Below, in pieces: positions 1-7,338 of a stretch of 10,821 bases of DNA. Within the stretch, counting starts at the first letter, position 1. Each line of letters starts with the position of its first letter. The DNA is taken from the NCBI GenBank assembly GCA_027061625.1, contig JAMOVF010000065.1, forward strand, positions 1-10,821, read 5' to 3'. Both the position numbers and the translations under genes were made by a program. Under the pieces are notes generated by a model, which had not been told where the DNA came from, made no database searches, and saw only the letters and a list, made by a program, of their open reading frames with translations. This DNA comes from Deltaproteobacteria bacterium. GTDB taxonomy: Bacteria > Desulfobacterota > Dissulfuribacteria > Dissulfuribacterales > JALVPX01.

Positions 1-573
1 GAACAGCTCGATATTTCAGATCTAAGGATGTTTCCTACAAGAGTGGGAGTTCCAGCCAGTGCAGAAGTAGATTTTGATATTGCTCCTCCATCTAATTCAA
101 AGGGGCTTGGAAGGGTCTCGTTCCTGGTCACGGTAATGGCAGATCAAAGGCCTGTGCGCAGGGTTAGGGTGAATGGATGGGTGGAAATTTACAAAAACGT
201 AGTCTGCGCCACAAGGCCTCTGCGCAAAGGGCATGTGCTTACTCCAGAGGACCTCACAGTCGTAAAAAAACCCCTTTCAAAGCTGAGAGCAGAACCCCTT
301 TACAATATGAAGGCTGCCCTGGGCAAAGGGCTCAGGCGTTCTGTAAGAAGTGGAGAAGTCATCACACCTATAATTCTTCAGGAGCCGGTTCTTGTAAAAA
401 GGGGCAGCAGAGTGACTATTATAGCGCAATCCGGCAGCCTCTTTGTAAGAGTGCCTGGCATTGTGAAGGAAAAGGGGGCCAGAGGCCAATTCATTAAGGT
501 CCAAAATGCCATGAGCCATCGGGATATACTGGCTCAAGTTTTGGATACGAAAACAGTAAAGGTGTTCTTCTAA
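1..573 (+). CDS. flgA: Flagellar basal body P-ring formation chaperone FlgA (5' partial)
   Basis: FlgA is a periplasmic chaperone that helps FlgI subunits assemble into the P ring around the flagellar rod. The reading frame is open from base 1 with no stop, so the start codon and signal peptide lie upstream; the first ATG inside the window (base 28) is probably internal. The 190 visible codons carry the C-terminal SAF-type region: a segment with VCATRPLRKG and LTPEDL, then LGKGLRRSVRSGEVIT, then the closing beta region with VKRGSRVTI and ending VLDTKTVKVFF. This order is characteristic of FlgA. It is followed after 10 nt by flgH and then flgI, the ring subunits it serves. Identification is by family pattern and by context. 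The E. coli protein is about 219 aa, so little beyond the N-terminus should be missing. Confidence 0.93.
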   Translation, partial: EQLDISDLRMFPTRVGVPASAEVDFDIAPPSNSKGLGRVSFLVTVMADQRPVRRVRVNGWVEIYKNVVCATRPLRKGHVLTPEDLTVVKKPLSKLRAEPLYNMKAALGKGLRRSVRSGEVITPIILQEPVLVKRGSRVTIIAQSGSLFVRVPGIVKEKGARGQFIKVQNAMSHRDILAQVLDTKTVKVFF

Positions 574-583
574 AGGAATGATT

Positions 584-1285
584 ATGAAGTTTATGCCTCT
601 ATTATTTATAGCAGCCATATTGCTGGGGGCATGTGCTCCTCACACACCTCCCCCTTCTCCCCAGCCGCCATCTCCTGTGGTGCCTGATATCCCTGTTCCT
701 CAAGTCCCTCCTGAGGAAGGTTCTCTCTTTCAGAGAACCCGCCATGTGAGCCTTGTTTCAGACTTCAGGGCGCGGCGCATAGGGGATGTTGTTACCATTG
801 TAGTGGAAGAAGATCTCAAAGGTGCCAAGGATGTGCGCACACAAACCCAGCGCAAATCGGACATGAACATTGGCCTTTCCGGCATCTTTGGCCTTGAATT
901 CAATAAGCAGGTCCAGCCCAGATATGAAAATGCAAAAGTGGATGCCAAAAATGCCATTGGTGGCTCCACTAGCAGCAAATTCCAGGGCTCAGGAAAGACA
1001 TCCAGAAATGCCTCCTTGAGCGGTACTATTTCGGCACGCGTAGTGCAAGTATTGCCGGGCGGCAACTTGATTGTACGGGGAAGCCGGGAACTCAGGATCA
1101 ACAATGAGACACAATATTTGATACTAACCGGTGTAGTAAGGCCACAAGACATTGGGCCAGACAATACAGTCTCCTCCACACGAATAGGCGATGCACGCAT
1201 AGAATATACGGGAGGCGGCGTATTGAGCGAGAAACAGAACCCAGCTTGGTTTGCCAGGATATTGGGGCTTATTGCCCTGTTCTAA
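584..1285 (+). CDS. flgH: Flagellar L-ring lipoprotein FlgH
   Basis: FlgH forms the outer-membrane L ring through which the flagellar rod passes. I chose the ATG at 584 because the Shine-Dalgarno AAGGA (573-577) sits 6 nt before it; the in-frame ATG at 578 directly abuts that motif and would have no spacing. The 233-aa product starts with a lipoprotein signal peptide ending in the lipobox LGAC, so the cysteine should be lipidated. A proline-rich linker (about residues 17-45) follows. The body has family segments: GSLFQRTRHVSLVSDFRARR, IGDVVTIVVEE, a long Ser/Gly-rich central part, LPGGNLIVRGSRELRINNE, LTGVVRPQDI and GGVLSEKQNPAWFARIL near the end. It lies between flgA and flgI, as expected for a ring operon. 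The protein ends in LF, where relatives often end in a PF-like motif. Confidence 0.96.
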   Translation: MKFMPLLFIAAILLGACAPHTPPPSPQPPSPVVPDIPVPQVPPEEGSLFQRTRHVSLVSDFRARRIGDVVTIVVEEDLKGAKDVRTQTQRKSDMNIGLSGIFGLEFNKQVQPRYENAKVDAKNAIGGSTSSKFQGSGKTSRNASLSGTISARVVQVLPGGNLIVRGSRELRINNETQYLILTGVVRPQDIGPDNTVSSTRIGDARIEYTGGGVLSEKQNPAWFARILGLIALF

Positions 1286-1296
1286 CAAGGAGAAAG

Positions 1297-2418
1297 ATGA
1301 AAGTCATGAAAAGAAAAAAAGAAATTGTGGTCATTTTTTTGACAATCATCGCCTTCTTAGCAACATGGCCTGTAGCAGGCCACGGTGCGCGCCTCAAGGA
1401 CATTGCAAATGTAAAAGGCGTTCGAACTAACCAGCTGGTGGGCTACGGCCTTGTGGTAGGACTGAATGGAACAGGAGACGGCACCCAGGCAAAATTCACC
1501 ATCCAGTCCATTGCTAACATGATGGAAAGGATGGGCATAAATATCAACCCCAAAACGGTTAAGGTAAAAAATGCTGCAGGGGTAATGGTGACTGCAGAGA
1601 TTCCACCCTTTGCAAAGATAGGGCAGAAAATTGATGTAGTGGTCTCATCACTTGGAGACGCAAAAAGCCTCCAGGGCGGCACGCTGCTGATGACGCCTCT
1701 TAAAGGTATAGACGGAGAGATATATGCAGTAGCACAAGGCCCTCTGTCCATAGGCGGATTTGCTGCTGAAGGCGCAGGAGCCTCTGTGCAGAAAAATCAT
1801 CCCACAGCAGGGCGTATTCCAAATGGCGCCACCATAGAAAGAGAAATAGCAGTTCCCATCAACAAAAAAGGGGAAATAACCATGAGCCTCTTCAGGCCGG
1901 ATTTCACAACAGTAATGCGGGCGGTCAAAGCAGTAAATTACCTGCTGGGAGCCGAATTTGCCAGGCCGGTTGATGCGGAAACCTTTTCCATACGAGTTCC
2001 TGAAAAATTCAAGGGAAATACCGTAGCGCTGCTTGCAACTATAGAGTCTGTGAAAATTACGCCTGATCAGCGTGCTAAAGTAATCCTTGATGAAAGAACA
2101 GGCACAGTAGTAATGGGAGACCAGGTGCGTATCTCAAGGGTCGCTATTGCCCATGGCAACCTTAGCATACAGATCAAAGAAAATCCTCAGGTTTCCCAGC
2201 CTGAACCCTTCAGCCAAGGCCAAACAGTGGTAACACCAGATACCACAATCCAAACAAATGAAGATGAAGGGCGCCTGATAGTACTGAACGAAGGCGTGAC
2301 TATAGGTGATCTGGTTAGGGCATTAAATGCAGTGGGCGTTACACCAAGAGACCTTATAGCAGTACTTCAATCCGTAAAAGCAGCTGGAGCACTCCAGGCA
2401 GAAATAGAGGTGATTTAA
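1297..2418 (+). CDS. flgI: Flagellar P-ring protein FlgI
   Basis: FlgI is the periplasmic subunit of the P ring, which acts as a bushing for the rod at the peptidoglycan layer. The start is ATG 1297, preceded by AAGGAG (1287-1292). Translation from the upstream in-frame ATG 1246 would overlap flgH by 40 nt and place an unrelated peptide before the signal sequence. The product of 373 aa begins with a basic and hydrophobic Sec signal peptide, probably cleaved near AGHGA. The mature part opens with RLKDIANVKGVRTNQLVGYG and LNGTGDGT, with SIANMMERMGI, AAVMVTAE-type and PPFAKIGQKIDVVVSSLGDA segments, and ends with LVRALNAVGVTPRDLIAVLQ. This is textbook FlgI. There is no cysteine anywhere in the protein, so the intramolecular disulfide used by E. 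coli FlgI is absent. The stop codon directly abuts the flgJ start. Confidence 0.97.
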   Translation: MKVMKRKKEIVVIFLTIIAFLATWPVAGHGARLKDIANVKGVRTNQLVGYGLVVGLNGTGDGTQAKFTIQSIANMMERMGININPKTVKVKNAAGVMVTAEIPPFAKIGQKIDVVVSSLGDAKSLQGGTLLMTPLKGIDGEIYAVAQGPLSIGGFAAEGAGASVQKNHPTAGRIPNGATIEREIAVPINKKGEITMSLFRPDFTTVMRAVKAVNYLLGAEFARPVDAETFSIRVPEKFKGNTVALLATIESVKITPDQRAKVILDERTGTVVMGDQVRISRVAIAHGNLSIQIKENPQVSQPEPFSQGQTVVTPDTTIQTNEDEGRLIVLNEGVTIGDLVRALNAVGVTPRDLIAVLQSVKAAGALQAEIEVI

Positions 2419-2790
2419 ATGGATATTACCAGGACAACAATGTCATTTGTGCCAGCAACACTGTTGGTAAGCAACACACAAAATGGAGTTGCCAGACCAC
2501 ATTCCGAAGAGAATGATAGGGAGCTTAAAAAGGTGTGCCAGGACTTTGAAGCCATGTTCATTAATATGATTCTTAAAGAGATGAGAAAGAGTGTTCCAAA
2601 ACAGGGCATACTCCATGGCGGCCTGCAAGAAGACATTTATATCTCTATGTTTGATCAGAAAATGGCAGAGAAAATTGCTCATGGAAAGGGAATTGGATTA
2701 TGGCAAAACCTCTATAAAAAACTTGCGGATAAAATGCTGCATGGGCATGCAAACTCTCAATTAAAAGGAGGTGCCAGCAATGAGCAGTAA
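2419..2790 (+). CDS. flgJ: Rod-binding protein FlgJ, single-domain (no muramidase)
   Basis: This 123-aa protein matches the N-terminal rod-capping domain of FlgJ, which scaffolds assembly of the periplasmic rod. The diagnostic region is roughly residues 35-100: LKKVCQDFEAMFINMILKEM, then GGLQEDIYISMFDQKMAEKI and GKGIGLWQNLYKKL. The first 30 or so residues are variable. The C-terminal glucosaminidase domain that makes gamma-proteobacterial FlgJ about 313 aa is absent, so another peptidoglycan hydrolase should open the wall for the rod; none is in this window. The start codon follows the flgI stop with no gap and has the Shine-Dalgarno GAGGTGA (2407-2413) inside the end of flgI. The 3' end overlaps flgN by 11 nt, which suggests translational coupling. 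Single-domain FlgJ is common outside beta- and gamma-proteobacteria. Confidence 0.93.
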   Translation: MDITRTTMSFVPATLLVSNTQNGVARPHSEENDRELKKVCQDFEAMFINMILKEMRKSVPKQGILHGGLQEDIYISMFDQKMAEKIAHGKGIGLWQNLYKKLADKMLHGHANSQLKGGASNEQ

Positions 2791-3307
2791 CAAAAATCTT
2801 TCCAAGATTGAAGCTCTTCCCAAATCCTTTTGGAGGACTGCCACAGAATTTCTCAATTCTTTAGAAGATTTGAAAAAAGTGCTGGAAGAAGAATGGACAG
2901 CCCTTTTCACACAAGACACTACCGCCCTTTTGAAAATTAATGGAAAAAAACAATCATGCGTTGGTCACATGCTTAAAAAACAGAAAAAATTACATCTTAC
3001 CGCAGACACCATTGTGACCGCCATTGGAGGCAAACCTGGTGACGAACGATGGGATTATATCAAGACCTCTGTAAGCGCTAAGCAACTGCATGAGCTTGAA
3101 ACGTGGATGAACAAGTGCAAGATGCTTGAGATGGAAATTAAGGCCATGAATAAACGCCACCTCCAGTGGATAGATGAACAGCTTGAGACCACAAGAAAGC
3201 TGCTTGATATCTTTGCCGGGAAAGTGGGAATGGAGGGCGTTGTTTATGATACAAATGGCAAAATGCGGAACGACTATGGCCTGCACAGCAGAGCAGCGGG
3301 ATTTTAA
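2780..3307 (+). CDS. flgN: Flagellar export chaperone FlgN
   Basis: FlgN-type chaperones bind FlgK and FlgL in the cytoplasm and deliver them to the flagellar type III export gate. The 175-aa product is largely alpha-helical: helices around residues 10-65 (LNSLEDLKKVLEEEWTALF), 95-120 and 120-150 (AMNKRHLQWIDEQLETTRKL), then a short polar tail with YDTNGKMRND, which resembles the YGxxG-like tail seen in FlgN proteins. Sequence conservation in this family is low, so location is important: it sits immediately before its expected clients flgK and flgL. The start is ATG 2780, because a near-perfect Shine-Dalgarno AAAGGAGGTG (2764-2773) lies 6 nt upstream; the in-frame GTG at 2771 overlaps that motif. 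The gene overlaps flgJ by 11 nt and ends 2 nt before flgK. Confidence 0.85.
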   Translation: MSSNKNLSKIEALPKSFWRTATEFLNSLEDLKKVLEEEWTALFTQDTTALLKINGKKQSCVGHMLKKQKKLHLTADTIVTAIGGKPGDERWDYIKTSVSAKQLHELETWMNKCKMLEMEIKAMNKRHLQWIDEQLETTRKLLDIFAGKVGMEGVVYDTNGKMRNDYGLHSRAAGF

Positions 3308-3309
3308 CC

Positions 3310-6126
3310 ATGCCAGGAATAAGCAGCCTCCTAAACATAGCTAAAAGCGGGCTTTTGACCCACCAGCTCAATCTCCAGACTACTGGCCACAATGTTTCCA
3401 ATGTGAATACCAGAGGGTATTCACGCCAGAGTGTGGAACTTTCATCTCAAATGCCTACGCCTGACTTTGTAGGGCAGCTTGGAAATGGAGTTTCTGCAAA
3501 AGAAGTGACCAGAAGTTACGACAGTTTTATTACACAAATCCTCTTTGAAAAAAACTCGGTAAAATCTGGCCTTGAGACCCGCCAATCTGGAATGAAACTA
3601 ATAGAAGGGATCCTGAATGAAACAGATGAAAACGGTCTTAATGAACTCTTAAGCCAATTTTGGACTGCCTGGGAGGACATTGCCAATAATGCCGAATCAA
3701 TACCTGAACGCACCACTCTGCTTGAACGGGCAACATTGCTGGCTAATGGAATAAGAGAAAAATACAAATCGCTGGTAAAACAGTCTCAAGATATTGATGT
3801 CAACTTGGAAACCACCATCGGTGATATTAACCGCCTGAGTAAGCAAATCGCCAAGATCAATGTCCAGATTGTAGCTGCAGAAACTGGCGGCCACTCTGCC
3901 AACGACCTGCGTGATCAGCGGGATATGCTGGTAAAGGAGCTCTCCAATCTGGCAGATATTCACTATTTTGAAACCGAACGAGGCTCCTACACCATCTTGA
4001 TAGGCCAGGGAAGCCCTCTTGTGGAAGGCGACAAGTCGTGGGAACTGCAGCTCCGTTCCGGCAAGGTTGAGTGGGTTGGAACAGATGGAAAAACATTCAC
4101 CCTTACGCCTGAAGATGTGCAGGGCGGAGAACTTGGCGGCTGGCTGGATATAAAATCGCGCATAACGCCTGCTGATCCAGCCATTTTGATCGGCTCTCTT
4201 CCAAACGCATCCGGTGGAAAGGCCATAAAGCCAAGCACCCATTGGGATACCTTGGATGGGGTGACGGTGACAGGAGACTTTACCATAAACTTTTCTGGCA
4301 CAGATCAAGATGGACAACCAGTAACTGGTACTTTCACCTATACTGCTGGCCCGCCTGAATCAAATGCCACCATAGGTGACTTTTTAACCTCTATTGCTGA
4401 AATGTACCAGGACAACAGCACCAATCCTCCTATGCAGCGAGTGGAGGTCTCTTTAACAGAAGATGGAAGAATTAAAATAGAGGACATCAAAAGTGGTGAC
4501 AGGGCAATAAAGTTCCAAATAGACTCCATAGATGGAGGAGTAACAGGGCTGAACTTTGGAAATTTTGACACCACATATCCATTAAATTATGTGGAATCCC
4601 TTAATAAATTTGCTACACAACTCATTAAATCCGTAAATGAGCTGCATGCCCAGGGAATCGGTTTGATACCTCTTACCGAAACCACTTCTGTTCACATGGT
4701 AGCCAACACTAATGAGCCCTTAGCGCATGGGTCTTCAGGATTGAAATTTTCCGAAGATATAAAAGATGGAACTTTTAAAATTTGGCTGTTTGATTCTGAA
4801 GGCAAGGCTATAGATAGTGATACATCTACCAGTTATGCAGAACCCTTTACTATCCAAGCCTTCAAAGATGATGGCTCTGGCGGCAGGATAGCCCGCTCCT
4901 TAGAGGAAATAAGGCAGCAGATTGACGATATTGACGGCCTTACTGCAAAGATTGTGAACAATAGGCTCAATATTGGGATTGACGGCACCAGCAGTGCTCG
5001 AGGATTTTCGTTTGGAAAGGACAGTTCCGGCCTCTTGATGGCTTTAGGACTAAACAGCTTTTTTGACGGATATAACGCAGCTACTATAAATGTAAGTCAG
5101 GATCTCATGAATGATCCCAAGCTAATTGCTGCAGCCCAAATAACAGAAGCTCCAGTTTCCAGCGTTTTTGCTGCCAAAAACATAAGAGAAGTTGAACGTC
5201 CTCTTGATATGGTGCTGGACGATGGCACTATAAGTGTAGAACTGGTGGATAACACTGGCAATCTTCAGTCATTCCAAGTTGCAGTTGACATAAACGAAGA
5301 CTCCCTTGAAAATGTGCTGAAAGCCCTTGAAGACACTGGCAAAATTAGTACAGATATCTCCGAAGGCATAGTTAAGATTACTGCCAAAGAAACTGGCTGG
5401 ACTATAAATTCCATTGATAGCGGAACAACAAATCTTTTTGATTATTTGGGCATTTCAAACCCTTCAGCGCCAGTAAAGGAAATTTCAGGCAATTATCAAG
5501 TAGAAAGAACATTTGAACCGCTTATTAATTATAACAATCAGGGGCTCTCTTTTCCTGGCACATTGGCTTTAGACCTCTTTGATCCAGATGGAAATGTTCA
5601 GCAGCTCTCCATTACAATCGATTCAGGGGATACATTAAAAGATATTGCAGAAAAAATTGACAACCTTAATGGGTTAACCGCCCAGTTAATTGATGGAAAA
5701 CTGAACATTGCAGCAGAAAGCAATTTCAAAGGCTTTGCCCTAAGAAACGATGACAGCGGTATTTCCAACTTTTTAGGCCTTGATATCATCGGTGGAGGCA
5801 GTCACGAACCTGCCAATAATACAAATGCCTTGGCCATAAGTGGGCTCAGCAACCAAAGAATGATGGAACTGGAAGGAGCCAGCATCAATGAGGCATTCCA
5901 TAGCCTTGTTGCAACCATTGGAATCCATTCTAGAGGAATCAATCAAGACTTAGATTTCACTACAGCTAGTGTGACCGAACTTGAGGCACGGCGTGACAGT
6001 ATTGCTGGCGTTTCCCTTGATGAAGAGTTGTCCAATCTACTCAAATTCCAGCATGCATATACAGCAGCTGCAAAACTTATAAAAACTGCTGATGAAATGT
6101 TTTTGACACTGCTTGATACCAAATAG
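3310..6126 (+). CDS. flgK: Flagellar hook-associated protein 1 FlgK (enlarged)
   Basis: FlgK (HAP1) is the first hook-filament junction protein, exported through the flagellar type III system. The N-terminus is the conserved axial-protein helix (residues 1-45: LNIAKSGLLTHQLNLQTTGH, NVSNVNTRGYSRQ), followed by the coiled D1 region with HSANDLRDQRDMLVKELSNL near 195-215. The C-terminal helix (about 859-938) contains INEAFHSLVATIGI, LDEELSNLLKFQHAYTAAAK and ends MFLTLLDTK, the standard axial terminus. At 938 aa it is about 385 residues longer than Salmonella FlgK (553 aa). The extra length is a string of about four related domains between residues 316 and 827, listed separately. The start ATG is 2 nt after flgN, with only a weak CGGGA (3297-3301) as Shine-Dalgarno, so coupling to flgN is probable. 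No frame break is visible. Confidence 0.96.
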   Translation: MPGISSLLNIAKSGLLTHQLNLQTTGHNVSNVNTRGYSRQSVELSSQMPTPDFVGQLGNGVSAKEVTRSYDSFITQILFEKNSVKSGLETRQSGMKLIEGILNETDENGLNELLSQFWTAWEDIANNAESIPERTTLLERATLLANGIREKYKSLVKQSQDIDVNLETTIGDINRLSKQIAKINVQIVAAETGGHSANDLRDQRDMLVKELSNLADIHYFETERGSYTILIGQGSPLVEGDKSWELQLRSGKVEWVGTDGKTFTLTPEDVQGGELGGWLDIKSRITPADPAILIGSLPNASGGKAIKPSTHWDTLDGVTVTGDFTINFSGTDQDGQPVTGTFTYTAGPPESNATIGDFLTSIAEMYQDNSTNPPMQRVEVSLTEDGRIKIEDIKSGDRAIKFQIDSIDGGVTGLNFGNFDTTYPLNYVESLNKFATQLIKSVNELHAQGIGLIPLTETTSVHMVANTNEPLAHGSSGLKFSEDIKDGTFKIWLFDSEGKAIDSDTSTSYAEPFTIQAFKDDGSGGRIARSLEEIRQQIDDIDGLTAKIVNNRLNIGIDGTSSARGFSFGKDSSGLLMALGLNSFFDGYNAATINVSQDLMNDPKLIAAAQITEAPVSSVFAAKNIREVERPLDMVLDDGTISVELVDNTGNLQSFQVAVDINEDSLENVLKALEDTGKISTDISEGIVKITAKETGWTINSIDSGTTNLFDYLGISNPSAPVKEISGNYQVERTFEPLINYNNQGLSFPGTLALDLFDPDGNVQQLSITIDSGDTLKDIAEKIDNLNGLTAQLIDGKLNIAAESNFKGFALRNDDSGISNFLGLDIIGGGSHEPANNTNALAISGLSNQRMMELEGASINEAFHSLVATIGIHSRGINQDLDFTTASVTELEARRDSIAGVSLDEELSNLLKFQHAYTAAAKLIKTADEMFLTLLDTK
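4255..5790 (+). repeat. Four diverged protein-level repeat modules inside flgK
   Basis: The enlarged middle of FlgK holds about four diverged copies of one module: approximately nt 4255-4570, 4720-5075, 5209-5453 and 5539-5790. Each pairs an amphipathic strand pair with D-x-D/N-G and IxF/LxLFD features, an acidic helix (for example IRQQIDDIDGLTAKI and IAEKIDNLNGLTAQL), a strand pair such as NRLNIGI or GKLNIAA, and a closing segment such as KDSSGLLMALGL or NDDSGISNFLGL. Copies two and four are the most alike. The pattern resembles the flagellin hook-IN type domains found in surface-exposed parts of axial proteins. Boundaries are judged by eye; the first copy is the most divergent. Confidence 0.6.
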
Positions 6127-6137
6127 AGGTACCCAAT

Positions 6138-7031
6138 ATGAGAGTCACCATGAATACCATGTATGACCAGATCAATACCGATCTTGGTAAAATAGTTGAA
6201 AAACAGGCAAACACAAATGTTTCCATAGCATCCGGACGCATTTACCACAGGCCCTCGGATGCACCTGTTGCCCTTACCCATGCCCTCAACCTCAGAAATT
6301 CCATTCGGGAAACAGAGCAATATTCTCGCAATATTCAATATGCCAAAGGTTGGGTGGAAACATCAGAATCTGCATTACGCCAGATCCAAGACCGTCTCAT
6401 TAGGGCAAAAACACTGGCAGTACAAGGCGCCAACAATACCCTGAATGCTTCTGACCGAAAAACCCTTGCGAAGGAAGTAGAATATATCCTGGAAGAAACT
6501 GTGGCTTTGGGAAATACCAAATTAGGGAACCGTTACATTTTTGGCGGCACAAAAACAACAGAATATGAGACTGGCCGCCGCCCCTTTGTTTTGAATAATG
6601 ACGGAACAGTGGAATATGATGGGAACAATGACGCTATCTCCATAGATGTGGCGTCAAATGTGACACAAACCATTGGTCTGGACGGCAAAAAATTGCAGGA
6701 TTCCAGGGTATTCGAAGCCTTGGATCTTCTGCATGATGCACTGGAGGCAGATAGTGATGCTGGCATACAGGATGCAATGGGAGAATTGAACAAGGCTATA
6801 ACAAATATTGCAGATTTGACAGCCATACTTGGAGCCCAGGCCAATACCCTGGATAACAAAGATGAGATGGCTGAAACGCTCACAGTCACAAACACCGAGC
6901 GGTTATCAGACCTGGAAGATACTGACATACTTGAAGCTGTAACGAATTTGCGAACCCTGGAAACTACATATCAGGCGGCTCTGGCCTCGGCTTCTAAGGT
7001 TATGCAGATAAGCCTGGCAAACTTTATTTAG
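6138..7031 (+). CDS. flgL: Flagellar hook-associated protein 3 FlgL
   Basis: FlgL (HAP3) sits between FlgK and the flagellin filament as the second junction protein. The 297-aa length is typical of the family. The N-terminal axial helix region contains VSIASGRIYHRPSDAPVALT and LNLRNSIRETEQYSRNIQYA; the GR-x-x-RPSDAP-like motif is shared by FlgL and flagellin. Next come the coiled coil with WVETSESALRQIQDRLIRAK and the FlgL hallmark TKLGNRYIFGGTKT (about residues 130-143), which distinguishes it from flagellin. The C-terminus LRTLETTYQAALASASKVMQ ending in ISLANFI is the matching axial helix. A Shine-Dalgarno GAGGT (6126-6130) overlaps the flgK stop, 7 nt before the ATG. Its expected chaperone FlgN is encoded three genes earlier in the same run. 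Confidence 0.96.
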   Translation: MRVTMNTMYDQINTDLGKIVEKQANTNVSIASGRIYHRPSDAPVALTHALNLRNSIRETEQYSRNIQYAKGWVETSESALRQIQDRLIRAKTLAVQGANNTLNASDRKTLAKEVEYILEETVALGNTKLGNRYIFGGTKTTEYETGRRPFVLNNDGTVEYDGNNDAISIDVASNVTQTIGLDGKKLQDSRVFEALDLLHDALEADSDAGIQDAMGELNKAITNIADLTAILGAQANTLDNKDEMAETLTVTNTERLSDLEDTDILEAVTNLRTLETTYQAALASASKVMQISLANFI

Positions 7032-7042
7032 TCTTTTCTATT

Positions 7043-7096
7043 GCCAAACTCAGCCTGCAGCGTGTTTGGCGGGCAGATAGGTGCCAAGGAGGGCCC
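7043..7096 (+). promoter_or_regulatory. csrA leader with competing hairpins around the Shine-Dalgarno
   Basis: The 70-nt flgL-csrA spacer contains GCCAAAC (7043-7049), GTTTGGC (7064-7070) and GCCAA (7083-7087). The middle element can pair fully with the first (7 bp, 14-nt loop) or, through its TTGGC part (7066-7070), with the third (5 bp), so the two hairpins exclude each other. The third element overlaps the Shine-Dalgarno AAGGAGG (7086-7092). A third option, GGGC (7071-7074) with GCCC (7093-7096), would put the AGGA in a loop, as CsrA sites often are. No U-run follows, so this is not a terminator. Function is inferred. Confidence 0.4.
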
Positions 7097-7101
7097 TGAA
7101 C

Positions 7102-7329
7102 ATGCTGGTATTAAGACGAAGACCTGGTGAAAAGATCAGGATCGGAAATGACATAACAATAGAAATTCTTGAAACTAAAGGACGCCAAGTAAGAATTGGC
7201 ATAGAAGCTCCAGACAGAGTATCCGTGCTGCGAGAAGAGGTCTTTTTAAAGATAGAGCAGGAAAACAGGCAAGCCGCACAATCTCCTGTGGATCCAACTA
7301 TACTGGAAGAGTTGCCTGTTATGGAATAG
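7102..7329 (+). CDS. csrA: Carbon storage/translation regulator CsrA
   Basis: CsrA is a small dimeric RNA-binding protein that blocks or modulates translation by binding GGA motifs in mRNA leaders. I chose ATG 7102, giving the universal N-terminus MLVLRRRPGEKIRIG; the GTG at 7081 would add seven residues not found in the family and lies upstream of the Shine-Dalgarno AAGGAGG (7086-7092). RNA-binding residues L4, R6 and R44 (in VSVLREE) are present. At 75 aa the protein has a C-terminal tail longer than the 61-aa E. coli form, and it has asparagine at position 55 (IEQEN). B. subtilis CsrA, which is antagonised by FliW, has a similar tail and N55. The next gene is fliW, so the pair is expected to act as a partner switch controlling flagellin translation. 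The flagellin gene is not in the window. Confidence 0.96.
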   Translation: MLVLRRRPGEKIRIGNDITIEILETKGRQVRIGIEAPDRVSVLREEVFLKIEQENRQAAQSPVDPTILEELPVME

Positions 7330-7338
7330 AGGCAAAAA

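Noticed and set aside
578..583. Alternative flgH start at ATG 578
   Set aside because: It directly follows the Shine-Dalgarno AAGGA with no spacing; ATG 584 has the proper 6-nt spacing and a cleaner lipoprotein signal.
730..1200. 156-codon open frame on the - strand within flgH
   Set aside because: It is a shadow of the flgH coding frame with no family features and no ribosome site.
1246..1296. flgI start at ATG 1246
   Set aside because: It would overlap flgH by 40 nt and add an unrelated peptide before the signal sequence; ATG 1297 has AAGGAG in front.
3697..4317. 206-codon open frame on the - strand within flgK
   Set aside because: It is fully antisense to an intact conserved gene, and its translation shows no recognisable domain or plausible composition.
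7043..7070. csrA leader hairpin as a transcription terminator after flgL
   Set aside because: No U-run follows the stem and the loop is large; regulation of translation is the more likely reading.
7081..7101. csrA start at GTG 7081
   Set aside because: It lies upstream of the Shine-Dalgarno and adds seven residues before the universal CsrA N-terminus MLVL.
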